Source: an uncultured Porphyromonadaceae bacterium (lineage in GTDB: Bacteria; Bacteroidota; Bacteroidia; Bacteroidales; Muribaculaceae). From it: a stretch of 20,607 nt of DNA. Below the pieces are notes generated by a model. The model had not been told where the DNA came from. It saw only the letters and a list, made by a program, of their open reading frames with translations, and did no database searches. The position numbers and the translations under genes were made by a program. Below, piece by piece: positions 7,723 through 16,080 of this stretch (the stretch's first letter is position 1; each line of letters opens with the position of its first letter). The stretch spans positions 1 through 20,607 of the forward strand of contig CALEUL010000002.1 in assembly GCA_937921035.1 (NCBI GenBank). The letters are read 5' to 3'.

Positions 7723-7986
7723 CTTTCGCAATTTGAATCCATTGATAAATGTAGCCTCAAAGTGTTTCAGTAAAACTATTGCTCTGTCTATAGGGAATTG
7801 AAACTTACGATGCAAAATTACACACTAAGTCCTCAATAAAAAGATCGAAATCACGGATTATAATACCAATTTTACAGAATCCTCGATGCGATGGACGCGC
7901 TTGCTAAACTGCTATGCCCTACTCCACCGGAAACGCACCGACAACAGAGAAGCTATATTTTTCCGCGAGCCTATATCCGGCGATCA
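7723..7986. other. Gene-poor gap between convergent apt and sbcC
   Basis: No gene of a known family is visible between the apt hairpin and the end of sbcC. Three small things were noted. A 41-base segment at 7764-7804 begins GTTTCA and ends TGAAAC, like a single CRISPR-type repeat. A lone minus-strand -7 element (TAATTTTG on that strand, plus coordinates 7813-7820) faces apt. A 43-codon plus-strand frame at 7886-8017 runs into the sbcC antisense region and has no recognisable content. The gap may hold decayed sequence. Confidence 0.45.
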
Positions 7987-10900
7987 TCACTCGTGCTCTA
8001 TGCTGACAGTTGAATAGGCGGCGCCTCGGTCCACCCTTATACGGGCAGGTATTCGCTCACGCAATTCAGCGACATGACTGATTATACCCACTCGGCGCCC
8101 CATAACATGACGGAGGCCGCGCAACATATCCACCGCAGCTTCCAACGGTTCGCCACTAAGGCTGCCGAAACCTTCGTCTATAAATAGGATATCCATATTA
8201 AAACGATTGCCAACGTCGGATAGCGCAAGAGCGAGAGCAAGTGATACAATAAATGTTTCACCACCCGAAATGCTGTTTGCCGGACGCATGGCGCCGTTCA
8301 GATAAGCGTCGCGGACCATGATAAGCAAACTATCTCGCTGACAGCACAAGCTGTAGCGTGGCATTATCTGACGCAGATAAATATTTGCCTTGCCGAGCAG
8401 ATGCCCTAAAATATAACGCAGCGCTATAGTCCCGAATTTCTTTCCATCGGAACTGCCGAACAGTCGGTCCAGACGCTCCCACTTTTCAACAACATCCTTC
8501 TGCGCCTCTATACGGTTTAACAAGCCGGATTTGCGGACGCGTAAATCTTCATCGTATTGTAACCGCTGGCGAAGCGCGCCGAGTGCGGCAGAGCAATCGG
8601 ACACCTTTACCGAGATTTCTTCCACATCCTTGGCCGAACTCTCCGCGTTCGCCTCATCGGGCATCGTCGGCTTGTCGGAGCAGTGCCGCCTCATCATTTC
8701 TTCTACCGAAAACAAGGCGGAAACGGCAGCCTCATGCCCCTTCTCAGCTTTAAGGACAATCTCCGCACAATTTTGAATTTTCTGGTCCGAAAATCCGTAC
8801 AACTCGAAAAGACGCCGAAGAGAAATACAGGCATTCTCGCTAAACCACTGAATTACAAAATCTTTCGCTTCATTCAAACGGTGTTCACAACGCTCGATTG
8901 TCTCAAAATTAGAGCGAGTTAACGCCGCGAGATTTCCAAATTTAGTCTCGATACCATCAGTTGGTCGGGATTCTGAAATCTCGGAGGCTTCAATTCCGAA
9001 AATTTTCGAGAGATAATTAATAGGCTCACGAACGTTCTCAAAGGTTACCTCAATCGTCTTGTTAACGCTTGTTAAATTTTCAATTTCCTTCTTTGCTGCA
9101 ACAAAATCCTTGGCAAGCGAAGAAAGTATTTTTGCGAATGCTTCTGGGTCTGCGGAAAAATCGACAGACCAATTTCCAAGAGCATCGCAGAGCTGCCCTA
9201 CCTCCACATTAAATGAATCTTTATAAGAAACGAGCAAATCCGACGCAACTTTTTCCGCAGCATGCGACTGCTCGAAAATTCGCTGAGCCTGCAAAAGTCT
9301 CGATGCAGCCTCGTCCTTTTTCTTATGAAGGGCAACAAGTCGGCTGCGTAAATCGGCAAGCGCCTTCTGCGCAACAGCTCCTTCATCAAGCTTAACCGAA
9401 TAAACCGCAAGCGAACGTTGAATACCTTCCAACTCCGAAGCGATACCCGACTCCGATACATTCAACGACGAAAGCGAATCTGCAAAAGCAGCTGCCGCAT
9501 GCTCAAGCGCCTGACTTTTCGACGCCACTAACGCTTTCAGCTCCTCTGCCCTCGTCGTCAAAAGCGAATGACCAATCTGTGCGCTACGCGTAGCCTTACG
9601 TGCCGATTCACACTGCAAACGGCGAGCCTCAATATCATTCTTCAAAGGCTGCAATGCAGCAAGAATCTCATTATCGGAGTCAATATGGTCAATCACGGGA
9701 CGCCGGCACACTGGACAAAGATCTCCAGGATTCAGCTGCGCTCGCGCTACCCGCGCCCAGTCGGACAGACTTTCGGAAGCCTTACCAAAAGAATCCTCAA
9801 GAGATGCCAACGCTTCAACTTGAGATTTTTCCGAGGCAACTGCAACTGCGAGTTCTCTGGCTGCGATTGGCAATTGGTTCAGGACCTCCGACAAAGAATT
9901 GCGCAAATCCGTTAGCTCCTTTTTCTTTTCCGCCATACTTTCGAAATCCCTCTGCAAAAGCCGGAGTCTACCCTCGCGGGCTGTCAGACTATTTACCGCT
10001 GTGCGAATTTCGTCAAGAGCCAAAAGTTTCAGATTGCGCTCACTCTCCTCTACCCTACCCTGTAATTCCTCCACTGATTTGCATTCATCATCGGCTACAC
10101 GTGCGGCAGCTTCCATTTCTTTCCGCCTGGATTCAGTTGCCGCATGCAGGTTAGGAATACTTTCGGAAGACTTAATTATTTTACTCTGCAAAGCGGCAAG
10201 CCGGTTCAGTTTCTCTATAAGAGCATCGGCATTCTCCAATGCCGATACCTTATCGGAACAACTGTCAAGGAAAGACTGACAACCTGCTATCGTAGCCGAA
10301 TTTTGCAGATGCTGTACACGAAGGCTGTTCACACCCGCGAGCAGCAGACGGAACTCACCGACATACCGGCGGCCCTTCGTCCGGCAATCGCGGATAATAA
10401 CTTTTGCCTCATCTCGCTCGCGAAGCGCTGCAAGAGCAGAAGAGGAACTTTCTGATTCCGCACATATTTTTTTTGCTTCAGTATATGCCGGCTGCTGAAG
10501 AATAGCACGTGCGCGTTCAACACCTTCGCGAGCCAAAGCAAGCTGCGCATTTATCCTCGACAATGTAACAAACCATTGCGAACGCATAAGAGCGTTGGCG
10601 TGCATCTTACGCAGCTGTTCAAGCAACAGGCCATTTTGCTCTATTTCCATCCGTAACGCTGCAAGTTCCTCTGGCGTCAGCGGCCGCACGGCGCCGGCTT
10701 CGGCATTCAGAGACTCAAGAACCATATTTTCCTCTCGCAAACGCCTGCTTATTCCAATACTGATCTCGTTGTACACGCCAACATCGAGCAGCTTTCCAAG
10801 AAGTTCGGCGCGGTCCTTGTCCTTACTGTTAAGAAACATTGAGAACTGTCCCTGCGCAAGCATTGTTGTTCGCTGGAACTGCAACATATCCATTCCGACT

Positions 10901-11349
10901 GCCTTGCGCACAACAAAATTCACTTCAGATTTTTCGGCTACGCCTCCACTCCATTCAATCACGCGCCTAACAGCCTGGAATTTGCCGTCGGGCTTGTTGC
11001 CTGCTCGACGCGAACTCCAGATTCCCTTATATTCCACTCCGTCATTACCTTGAAAAACAAGTTCGGCGAAACCTTCGCCGGCTCCGCGACGCAACATCTG
11101 GCGCGGGTCTTTAAGAGTGAGACCGCCATTAAACGATTCGGAATCGGTCTTCCCCTCCATCTCGGTTCGCAAACGAGGAGCGTCGTTGAAAAGCACAAGA
11201 CAAATACAATCCAGAATGACGGACTTTCCGGCGCCCGTGTCGCCATAAATCAGAAAAAGATCGGATTTGCCAAGAACGTCGCCATCAAAATCTATAACGG
11301 CATCGGCAATTGAAGCGATATTATGAATGGTAAGTTTCTTAATCTTCAT
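7987..11349 (-). CDS. sbcC: Exonuclease subunit SbcC (Rad50-like ATPase)
   Basis: SbcC is the SMC-like ATPase of the SbcCD nuclease, which opens hairpins and processes blocked DNA ends. I take the ATG at 11349 (MKIKKLTIHNIASI, 1120 residues). The frame extends 32 codons farther into sbcD, but that part is non-homologous. The gene overlaps the sbcD stop by 11 bases, which suggests translational coupling. Walker A (GDTGAGKS) is at residues 36-43. Two long coiled-coil arms flank the zinc hook CPVC at 545-548, almost exactly mid-protein. Near the C-terminus are the ABC signature SGGETFIVSLALALALSD and the Walker B/D-loop ILFIDEGFGSLSGE. All key ATPase parts are intact, so the gene appears functional. 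It ends in a gap shared with the convergent apt gene. Confidence 0.95.
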   Translation of the reverse strand: MKIKKLTIHNIASIADAVIDFDGDVLGKSDLFLIYGDTGAGKSVILDCICLVLFNDAPRLRTEMEGKTDSESFNGGLTLKDPRQMLRRGAGEGFAELVFQGNDGVEYKGIWSSRRAGNKPDGKFQAVRRVIEWSGGVAEKSEVNFVVRKAVGMDMLQFQRTTMLAQGQFSMFLNSKDKDRAELLGKLLDVGVYNEISIGISRRLREENMVLESLNAEAGAVRPLTPEELAALRMEIEQNGLLLEQLRKMHANALMRSQWFVTLSRINAQLALAREGVERARAILQQPAYTEAKKICAESESSSSALAALRERDEAKVIIRDCRTKGRRYVGEFRLLLAGVNSLRVQHLQNSATIAGCQSFLDSCSDKVSALENADALIEKLNRLAALQSKIIKSSESIPNLHAATESRRKEMEAAARVADDECKSVEELQGRVEESERNLKLLALDEIRTAVNSLTAREGRLRLLQRDFESMAEKKKELTDLRNSLSEVLNQLPIAARELAVAVASEKSQVEALASLEDSFGKASESLSDWARVARAQLNPGDLCPVCRRPVIDHIDSDNEILAALQPLKNDIEARRLQCESARKATRSAQIGHSLLTTRAEELKALVASKSQALEHAAAAFADSLSSLNVSESGIASELEGIQRSLAVYSVKLDEGAVAQKALADLRSRLVALHKKKDEAASRLLQAQRIFEQSHAAEKVASDLLVSYKDSFNVEVGQLCDALGNWSVDFSADPEAFAKILSSLAKDFVAAKKEIENLTSVNKTIEVTFENVREPINYLSKIFGIEASEISESRPTDGIETKFGNLAALTRSNFETIERCEHRLNEAKDFVIQWFSENACISLRRLFELYGFSDQKIQNCAEIVLKAEKGHEAAVSALFSVEEMMRRHCSDKPTMPDEANAESSAKDVEEISVKVSDCSAALGALRQRLQYDEDLRVRKSGLLNRIEAQKDVVEKWERLDRLFGSSDGKKFGTIALRYILGHLLGKANIYLRQIMPRYSLCCQRDSLLIMVRDAYLNGAMRPANSISGGETFIVSLALALALSDVGNRFNMDILFIDEGFGSLSGEPLEAAVDMLRGLRHVMGRRVGIISHVAELRERIPARIRVDRGAAYSTVSIEHE

Positions 11350-12505
11350 CTTTCCTCTTATATACAGATTCGGCAACCTCGCGGAACAAGGCGCGCAATT
11401 CATCATCATAATCCAGATTGAACTCCTCGGCATACATGTAGGCAAGACGGTCGGGTGATATCATCTTAAACTCCTCTATAGTCATTGCCCGGCGAACGCC
11501 ACCCGCAGCAGAATAATCAACAGGCGGATAATTTATAGTACAGAAACGATGTCCGGCACTATCACAAATACGCGCAGCGATAATATCTGCATCTGCGGGG
11601 ACTGCCTCATCACGGGACACATTAAGGCGTATATACGAAGAGTGCGGAGAATCGAATATTTTTAATCTTTCCAACACTACGCTCCAGGGCTCATACTGCC
11701 CGTTAAGAGGCAGCGTAACAACAGGCACCGGGGCTGGCAAAGGAATAGTGTCCACGACTGCGCGCTCACCGTAAGAATCGATTTGGACACGGGTTACACT
11801 GTGCTCAAAATCCTCGTCAAACGAAACTGGGAGAATGGAACCGCTGTACCTCATCCGGCCACTGCCGCCCGAAATTGTCATTGGCACGTGCACATGCCCC
11901 AAAGCAGCGTAATCGTAGCCGACGCCAAACACCGACGATTCCACAGTCTCGTCCGCGCCGCGCGCATCCACGTCAGTACCTCCAAGGCTCACCATCACAT
12001 GCGCCATAAGAAATACAGGCAGCCCGGCGCCATTGCGCCGTGCCGTCTCGTCGAGCAGTCGTTGGAAAAGCCCGTCGCTAATCAGCCGACTGTACACATA
12101 CGGCACGGCCACGACAAAGCATTTTCCCGGAATCTCAATTATCAGTTTGGAGTAGTTCACCTCGTCGTCGCTCACCGCCGATCCAACGGCATACACGCCA
12201 AGCTCGCGCCATGCGTCGCGAAAAATTTCGTGCATTGAAGCACTGTCATGATTGCCGGCGGTAATCACAATCCTCATACCTGGTGCTGCACGCAGCAGGC
12301 GAAGAAGAACCGAGGTAAGCATAGAATGCGCGCCCGCTCCAGGCCGTGGATTGTGGAATATATCGCCGCTCACAAGCAGCACGTCCGGCTTCTCGCCGGC
12401 AACGATATCCACAAGCCGGTCGAACACGGCGCGATGTTCGTCAGTGCGGTCGTGGCAGTATAAAGTGCAGCCGATATGCCAGTCGGCAGTATGCAGAATT
12501 TTCAT
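11339..12505 (-). CDS. sbcD: Exonuclease subunit SbcD (Mre11-like)
   Basis: SbcD is the metallophosphoesterase nuclease subunit of SbcCD and needs two metal ions, usually manganese. The 388-residue protein begins with the canonical MKILHTADWHIG. The metal-binding motifs are all present: DWH (8-10), GDIFH (47-51), GNHD (84-87), AHV (168-170, with H169) and GHVH (203-206). The C-terminal third is the SbcD capping and SbcC-binding region and is less conserved. The gene is first in the minus-strand pair and overlaps sbcC by 11 bases. A -7 element sits only 4 bases before its ATG, so the transcript should be almost leaderless. Confidence 0.95.
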   Translation of the reverse strand: MKILHTADWHIGCTLYCHDRTDEHRAVFDRLVDIVAGEKPDVLLVSGDIFHNPRPGAGAHSMLTSVLLRLLRAAPGMRIVITAGNHDSASMHEIFRDAWRELGVYAVGSAVSDDEVNYSKLIIEIPGKCFVVAVPYVYSRLISDGLFQRLLDETARRNGAGLPVFLMAHVMVSLGGTDVDARGADETVESSVFGVGYDYAALGHVHVPMTISGGSGRMRYSGSILPVSFDEDFEHSVTRVQIDSYGERAVVDTIPLPAPVPVVTLPLNGQYEPWSVVLERLKIFDSPHSSYIRLNVSRDEAVPADADIIAARICDSAGHRFCTINYPPVDYSAAGGVRRAMTIEEFKMISPDRLAYMYAEEFNLDYDDELRALFREVAESVYKRKDED

Positions 12506-12509
12506 ATCA

Positions 12510-12517
12510 CAAAGATA
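12510..12517 (-). promoter_or_regulatory. -7 promoter element of sbcDC
   Basis: On the minus strand this reads TATCTTTG, an exact match to TAnnTTTG. Only 4 bases separate it from the sbcD ATG (first base 12505). If transcription starts at the usual distance, the mRNA begins at or next to the AUG. I see no good TTTG -33 element at 19-21 bases, only GC-rich sequence. Confidence 0.6.
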
Positions 12518-12587
12518 ATAAAAATCCGGGCCACTCTCACCGGAAGTACAGAAACCTCAGCAGTCCTTTCCAATTCACGCGTAAAAG

Positions 12588-13128
12588 ATGTACTGCGTTA
12601 ACGGCAAGTATTTCGCTGACTTATACCGCAATAAATTGAGCGGCTATGCCGAATGGTGCGGGAACGGACTCAGTTGTGGGTTTTACTTCAACGCCGCCAA
12701 TATCGGCCCCTATATGAGCCTTGACGAGACCTGTCTGAGCAACGGCGAAGTATGGACATTCCTCACCAACAAGGAGGGGCACGGCGGCAGGGGTACCCTT
12801 GCCGCTGCAATCCCGGGCACGAAAAGCGACGAAATTATCTCCACGCTCATCGGTGCGATGGGAAAGACCCTGATGATGGCGCAGAACAAATGAACTGACA
12901 TACAACGTCATCGCGTAAACATTCTGTTCAAGCACTATCCTATACTAAAAGCCGCATATAATCTCGCTATGGAACTGCGACACATATTCAATTTGAAAAT
13001 TTCTCCGTCGCGCAACCAATGCCTCTGCTGAAGCATTCAACTCTAAAGTGAAAATCTTTCGCTCTCAAATGCGAGGAGTACGAGACCGTGATTTCTGCAT
13101 CTTCCGTCTCGTCAAACTATACGCCTAA
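12588..13128 (+). pseudogene. Decayed ISAon1-like IS transposase
   Basis: Three pieces of one Bacteroidetes transposase lie in order. Piece 1 (12588-12893) has NGKYFADLYRNKLSGY and then MSLDETCLSNGEVWTFLTNK, which contains the first catalytic Asp of a DDE transposase, followed by a TGA. Piece 2 continues in the same frame (about 12915-13005) with ILFKHYPILKAAYNLAMEL and RHIFNL. Piece 3 is in another frame (13012-13128): ATNASAEAFNSKVKIFRSQM ending FRLVKLYA and TAA, containing the catalytic Glu region. Compared with my memory of ISAon1-type transposases, about 90 residues are missing between pieces 1 and 2 and about 60 between 2 and 3. The gene is dead. I could not recognise the inverted ends of the element. 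The exact IS family name is from memory. Confidence 0.8.
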
Positions 13129-13205
13129 ATTTTCAACACTCGATTCTCGCCGTTTTAACAAATGCACCGGAATTTCGGATTGTGTCTGTTAACTTTTTGT
13201 TATCT

Positions 13206-13238
13206 TTTGTGAAAAATACGAAATTTGTAGTAACTTTG
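13206..13238 (+). promoter_or_regulatory. Strong promoter of the TonB-dependent receptor operon
   Basis: TTTG at 13206-13209, 21 bases of spacer and TAACTTTG at 13231-13238 form a full Bacteroidetes promoter (TTTG, N19-21, TAnnTTTG). Transcription would start near 13242, leaving a leader of about 66 bases that is A/T-rich and without a strong hairpin. Confidence 0.8.
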
Positions 13239-13308
13239 CATTGAATTTAGAAACAGTTATAATATTAACTATCAGAATAAACCAATTACTCACCAATCAA
13301 CACATTCA

Positions 13309-16041
13309 ATGAGACGACTACTTACGGTTTTCACCGTGCTGTGGCTCGCAGGCATCTATGCTTTTGCGGCCGGCGGCATCATGACATGTAAAGGAACGGT
13401 AGTTGACGAAAACGGCGAGCCTGTTATCGGCGCCGGCATCGTAATTACCAAAGGTAAGCCTGTCGGTACATCCGACATCGACGGCCACTTCGCAGTAAAG
13501 GTTCCGGAGAACACAAACACTCTCACTTTCAGCTATGTGGGCTACGAAAGCAACATTGTCAAAGCCCGTCCCGACATGGGCACAATCCGCATGCAGCCCT
13601 CTACCGAACTGCTTAACGACGTTGTGGTAACACAATCACTGGCACGTACACGCAAGACACCTGTTGCAGTATCACAGGTAAACAAGGCCGAAATCGACGT
13701 TAAACTCGGCGGCCAGGAACTTCCCGAAGTACTTAACACAACACCAGGTGTATGGGCAACCAAAGACGGCGGCGGCTTCGGCGACGCCAAAATAAACATG
13801 CGCGGTTTCAAGAGCGCAAACGTTGCAGTACTCGTAAACGGTATCCCCGTAAACGATATGGAATGGGGCGGTGTTTACTGGAGCAACTGGGCCGGTCTTG
13901 CCGACGTTGCATCCAACATCCAGACTCAGCGTGGCCTCGGCGCAGCTATCCTCTCCTCTCCCTCTATCGGCGGTACCATCAATATCACCACACAGAGCCT
14001 CGACGCCGAGAAAGGCGGTCGCGTATGGTACGGTATGGGTAACGACGGAATGAACGACATGGGCATGAAAGTTTCCACCGGTCTTATGAAGAACGGCTGG
14101 GCAATCACCATACTCGGTTCCCGTAAGTGGGGCGACGGATATGTGCAGGGCACATGGTTTAAATCGTACAACTACTTCATCAACATCAGCAAGAAAATCA
14201 ACGACCGCCACCAGCTGTCGCTCACCGCTTTCGGCGCTCCACAGCAGCACAACAAGCGTTCAAGCCAGGACGGTCTTTCAATCCTCAACTATCAGACTCT
14301 GGGCAAGCGCTATATGGACGGCGACAGCCCCTACAAGTACAACCCCACATGGGGTTACGGCCTCGACGGACAACCCAGGACCTCGAACCTGAACACCTAC
14401 CACAAACCTCAGATCTCGCTGGCTCACATCTGGAAAATCGACAATAAGTCCAGCCTCTCCACAACCCTCTATGCATCCATCGCCAGCGGCGGCGGTTATA
14501 GCGGCCAAGGCCGAGGCACATACAATGGCACAAGCCTGAGCAACTCAAGCTGGTACGGCGCCACCCAAGGCACACCCAACACCCTGTTCCGCAACGCAGA
14601 CGGCACATTCGGCTACAACCTGATTCAGCTAATGAACCGCGAAAGCACTACCGGCTCCAACATGGTGATGTCCGAATCCAACAACTCTCACAACTGGTAC
14701 GGCCTGGTTTCCACATACCAGAACCGTTTCCTGGACAATAAGCTCAACTTCCTTGCCGGTATCGACCTCCGCTACTACATCGGCTACCACAACAACAAAA
14801 TCGTTGACCTCTACGACGGCGAGTACTTTATGGACGACAGCAGCCGCCGCAACGTAAAGCCCGAAAACAATGCCGCAGCCGCCGATCCCAACTGGCGCTA
14901 CGAGAAATTAGGCGTGGGCGACGTGGTTTACCGCGACTACGAAGGCCGCACAAACCAGGAAGGCGTTTACGCGCAGGCCGAGTACACCATGCTCAACAAC
15001 AAGCTCAACTTGGTGCTCTCCGGTTCTATCAACAACACAGGCTACCAGCGCGTAGACCACTTCTACTACGATAAGGAGCACGAAAAATCGAAGACATACA
15101 ATTTCATCGGCGGGACAGCAAAGTTCGGTGCCAACTACAACATCGACCGCCACAGCAACGTATTCGCCAACGTAGGCTACATTAGCCGCGCACCATTCTT
15201 CAGCCAGGGCGTATTCCTCAGCTCAGCTGTCTCCAACGCAGCAAACCCCAACCCCGTCAACGAGAAGGTATTCTCGGCAGAAGTGGGCTATGGTTTCAGC
15301 TCCCGCACATTCTCGGCAATGGTAAACGCATATTACACCAAGTGGCTCGATAAAACGACCACGCGCGGCGGCGAAATCACCAGCGGCGAACACGCAGGCG
15401 ACCGTTACTACCTGAACATGACAGGTGTGGATGCCCGACACATGGGTATCGAACTCAACTTCACATACATTCCCGTGAAATGGCTGGAAGTTACCGGAAT
15501 GCTCTCCTGGGGCGACTACACCTGGGTGAACAATCCCATCGGTTACTTCTACAACCAGCTTGGCCAGCCCATCAAGAACCTCAGCGGCGACGTTGCCTCC
15601 GGTATCCTCGCCGAGGACCACGCCTGGGCAAAACTTAACCAGGACAAGGTGAAAGTGGGCGGTTCAGCACAGACCACCGCTGCACTGGGGGTTACTTTCC
15701 GTCCATTCACCGGCTTCCGTATCGGCGCCGACTGGAAAGTGGCTGCCCGCAACTACTCGGACTACACCCTCAGCAGCAGCTCCTTCTCCGCAAACAAAGA
15801 AATAAACCTCGGCAACCCCTGGGAGATACCCTGGGGTAACCAGCTTGACCTCAACGCTTCCTACCGCTTCAAAATCGGTGCTGTAGACGCTACCCTCTTC
15901 GGCAACGTACACAATCTGTTCAACTACCGCTACATAGTGGATGCCACAACACCCTCCGACGCCGACGGCACATGGGAGAACGCCTACGGCTTCTACAGCT
16001 TCGGCCGCACATACACCATGAAACTACGCATCAACTTCTAA
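13309..16041 (+). CDS. TonB-dependent outer-membrane receptor with carboxypeptidase-regulatory-like domain
   Basis: This 910-residue outer-membrane protein starts with a signal peptide (about 1-21, ending YAFA). A carboxypeptidase-regulatory-like beta-sandwich follows at about 24-105 (CKGTVVDENGEPVIGAGIVI, then GTSDIDGHFAVKV, FSYVGYES). The plug domain, about 115-230, includes LPEVLNTTPGVWATKDGGG, INMRGFKSANVAVLVNGIPV and SPSIGGTINITT. The rest is a beta-barrel rich in aromatic residues that ends in Phe (KLRINF), the usual barrel-end signal. Such receptors import ligands using TonB energy. The protein is shorter than typical SusC proteins, and the next gene is not SusD-like. The ligand is unknown. 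It shares a promoter with the lipoprotein 39 bases downstream. Confidence 0.92.
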   Translation: MRRLLTVFTVLWLAGIYAFAAGGIMTCKGTVVDENGEPVIGAGIVITKGKPVGTSDIDGHFAVKVPENTNTLTFSYVGYESNIVKARPDMGTIRMQPSTELLNDVVVTQSLARTRKTPVAVSQVNKAEIDVKLGGQELPEVLNTTPGVWATKDGGGFGDAKINMRGFKSANVAVLVNGIPVNDMEWGGVYWSNWAGLADVASNIQTQRGLGAAILSSPSIGGTINITTQSLDAEKGGRVWYGMGNDGMNDMGMKVSTGLMKNGWAITILGSRKWGDGYVQGTWFKSYNYFINISKKINDRHQLSLTAFGAPQQHNKRSSQDGLSILNYQTLGKRYMDGDSPYKYNPTWGYGLDGQPRTSNLNTYHKPQISLAHIWKIDNKSSLSTTLYASIASGGGYSGQGRGTYNGTSLSNSSWYGATQGTPNTLFRNADGTFGYNLIQLMNRESTTGSNMVMSESNNSHNWYGLVSTYQNRFLDNKLNFLAGIDLRYYIGYHNNKIVDLYDGEYFMDDSSRRNVKPENNAAAADPNWRYEKLGVGDVVYRDYEGRTNQEGVYAQAEYTMLNNKLNLVLSGSINNTGYQRVDHFYYDKEHEKSKTYNFIGGTAKFGANYNIDRHSNVFANVGYISRAPFFSQGVFLSSAVSNAANPNPVNEKVFSAEVGYGFSSRTFSAMVNAYYTKWLDKTTTRGGEITSGEHAGDRYYLNMTGVDARHMGIELNFTYIPVKWLEVTGMLSWGDYTWVNNPIGYFYNQLGQPIKNLSGDVASGILAEDHAWAKLNQDKVKVGGSAQTTAALGVTFRPFTGFRIGADWKVAARNYSDYTLSSSSFSANKEINLGNPWEIPWGNQLDLNASYRFKIGAVDATLFGNVHNLFNYRYIVDATTPSDADGTWENAYGFYSFGRTYTMKLRINF

Positions 16042-16080
16042 GCGAGAGAACCCAATATCAATTTGTAAGATATCAGAATA

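Noticed and set aside
7886..8017. 43-codon plus-strand frame beside the sbcC end
   Set aside because: It has no recognisable content, no promoter close to it, and overlaps the sbcC end antisense.
11350..11445. 32-codon N-terminal extension of sbcC
   Set aside because: It runs within sbcD in another frame, and MKIKKLTIHNIASI at 11349 is the normal beginning of SbcC.
11885..11890. CACGTG core, considered as a second parS site
   Set aside because: Its flanks do not fit GTTn/nAAC; the same holds for the cores at 10506 and 19773.
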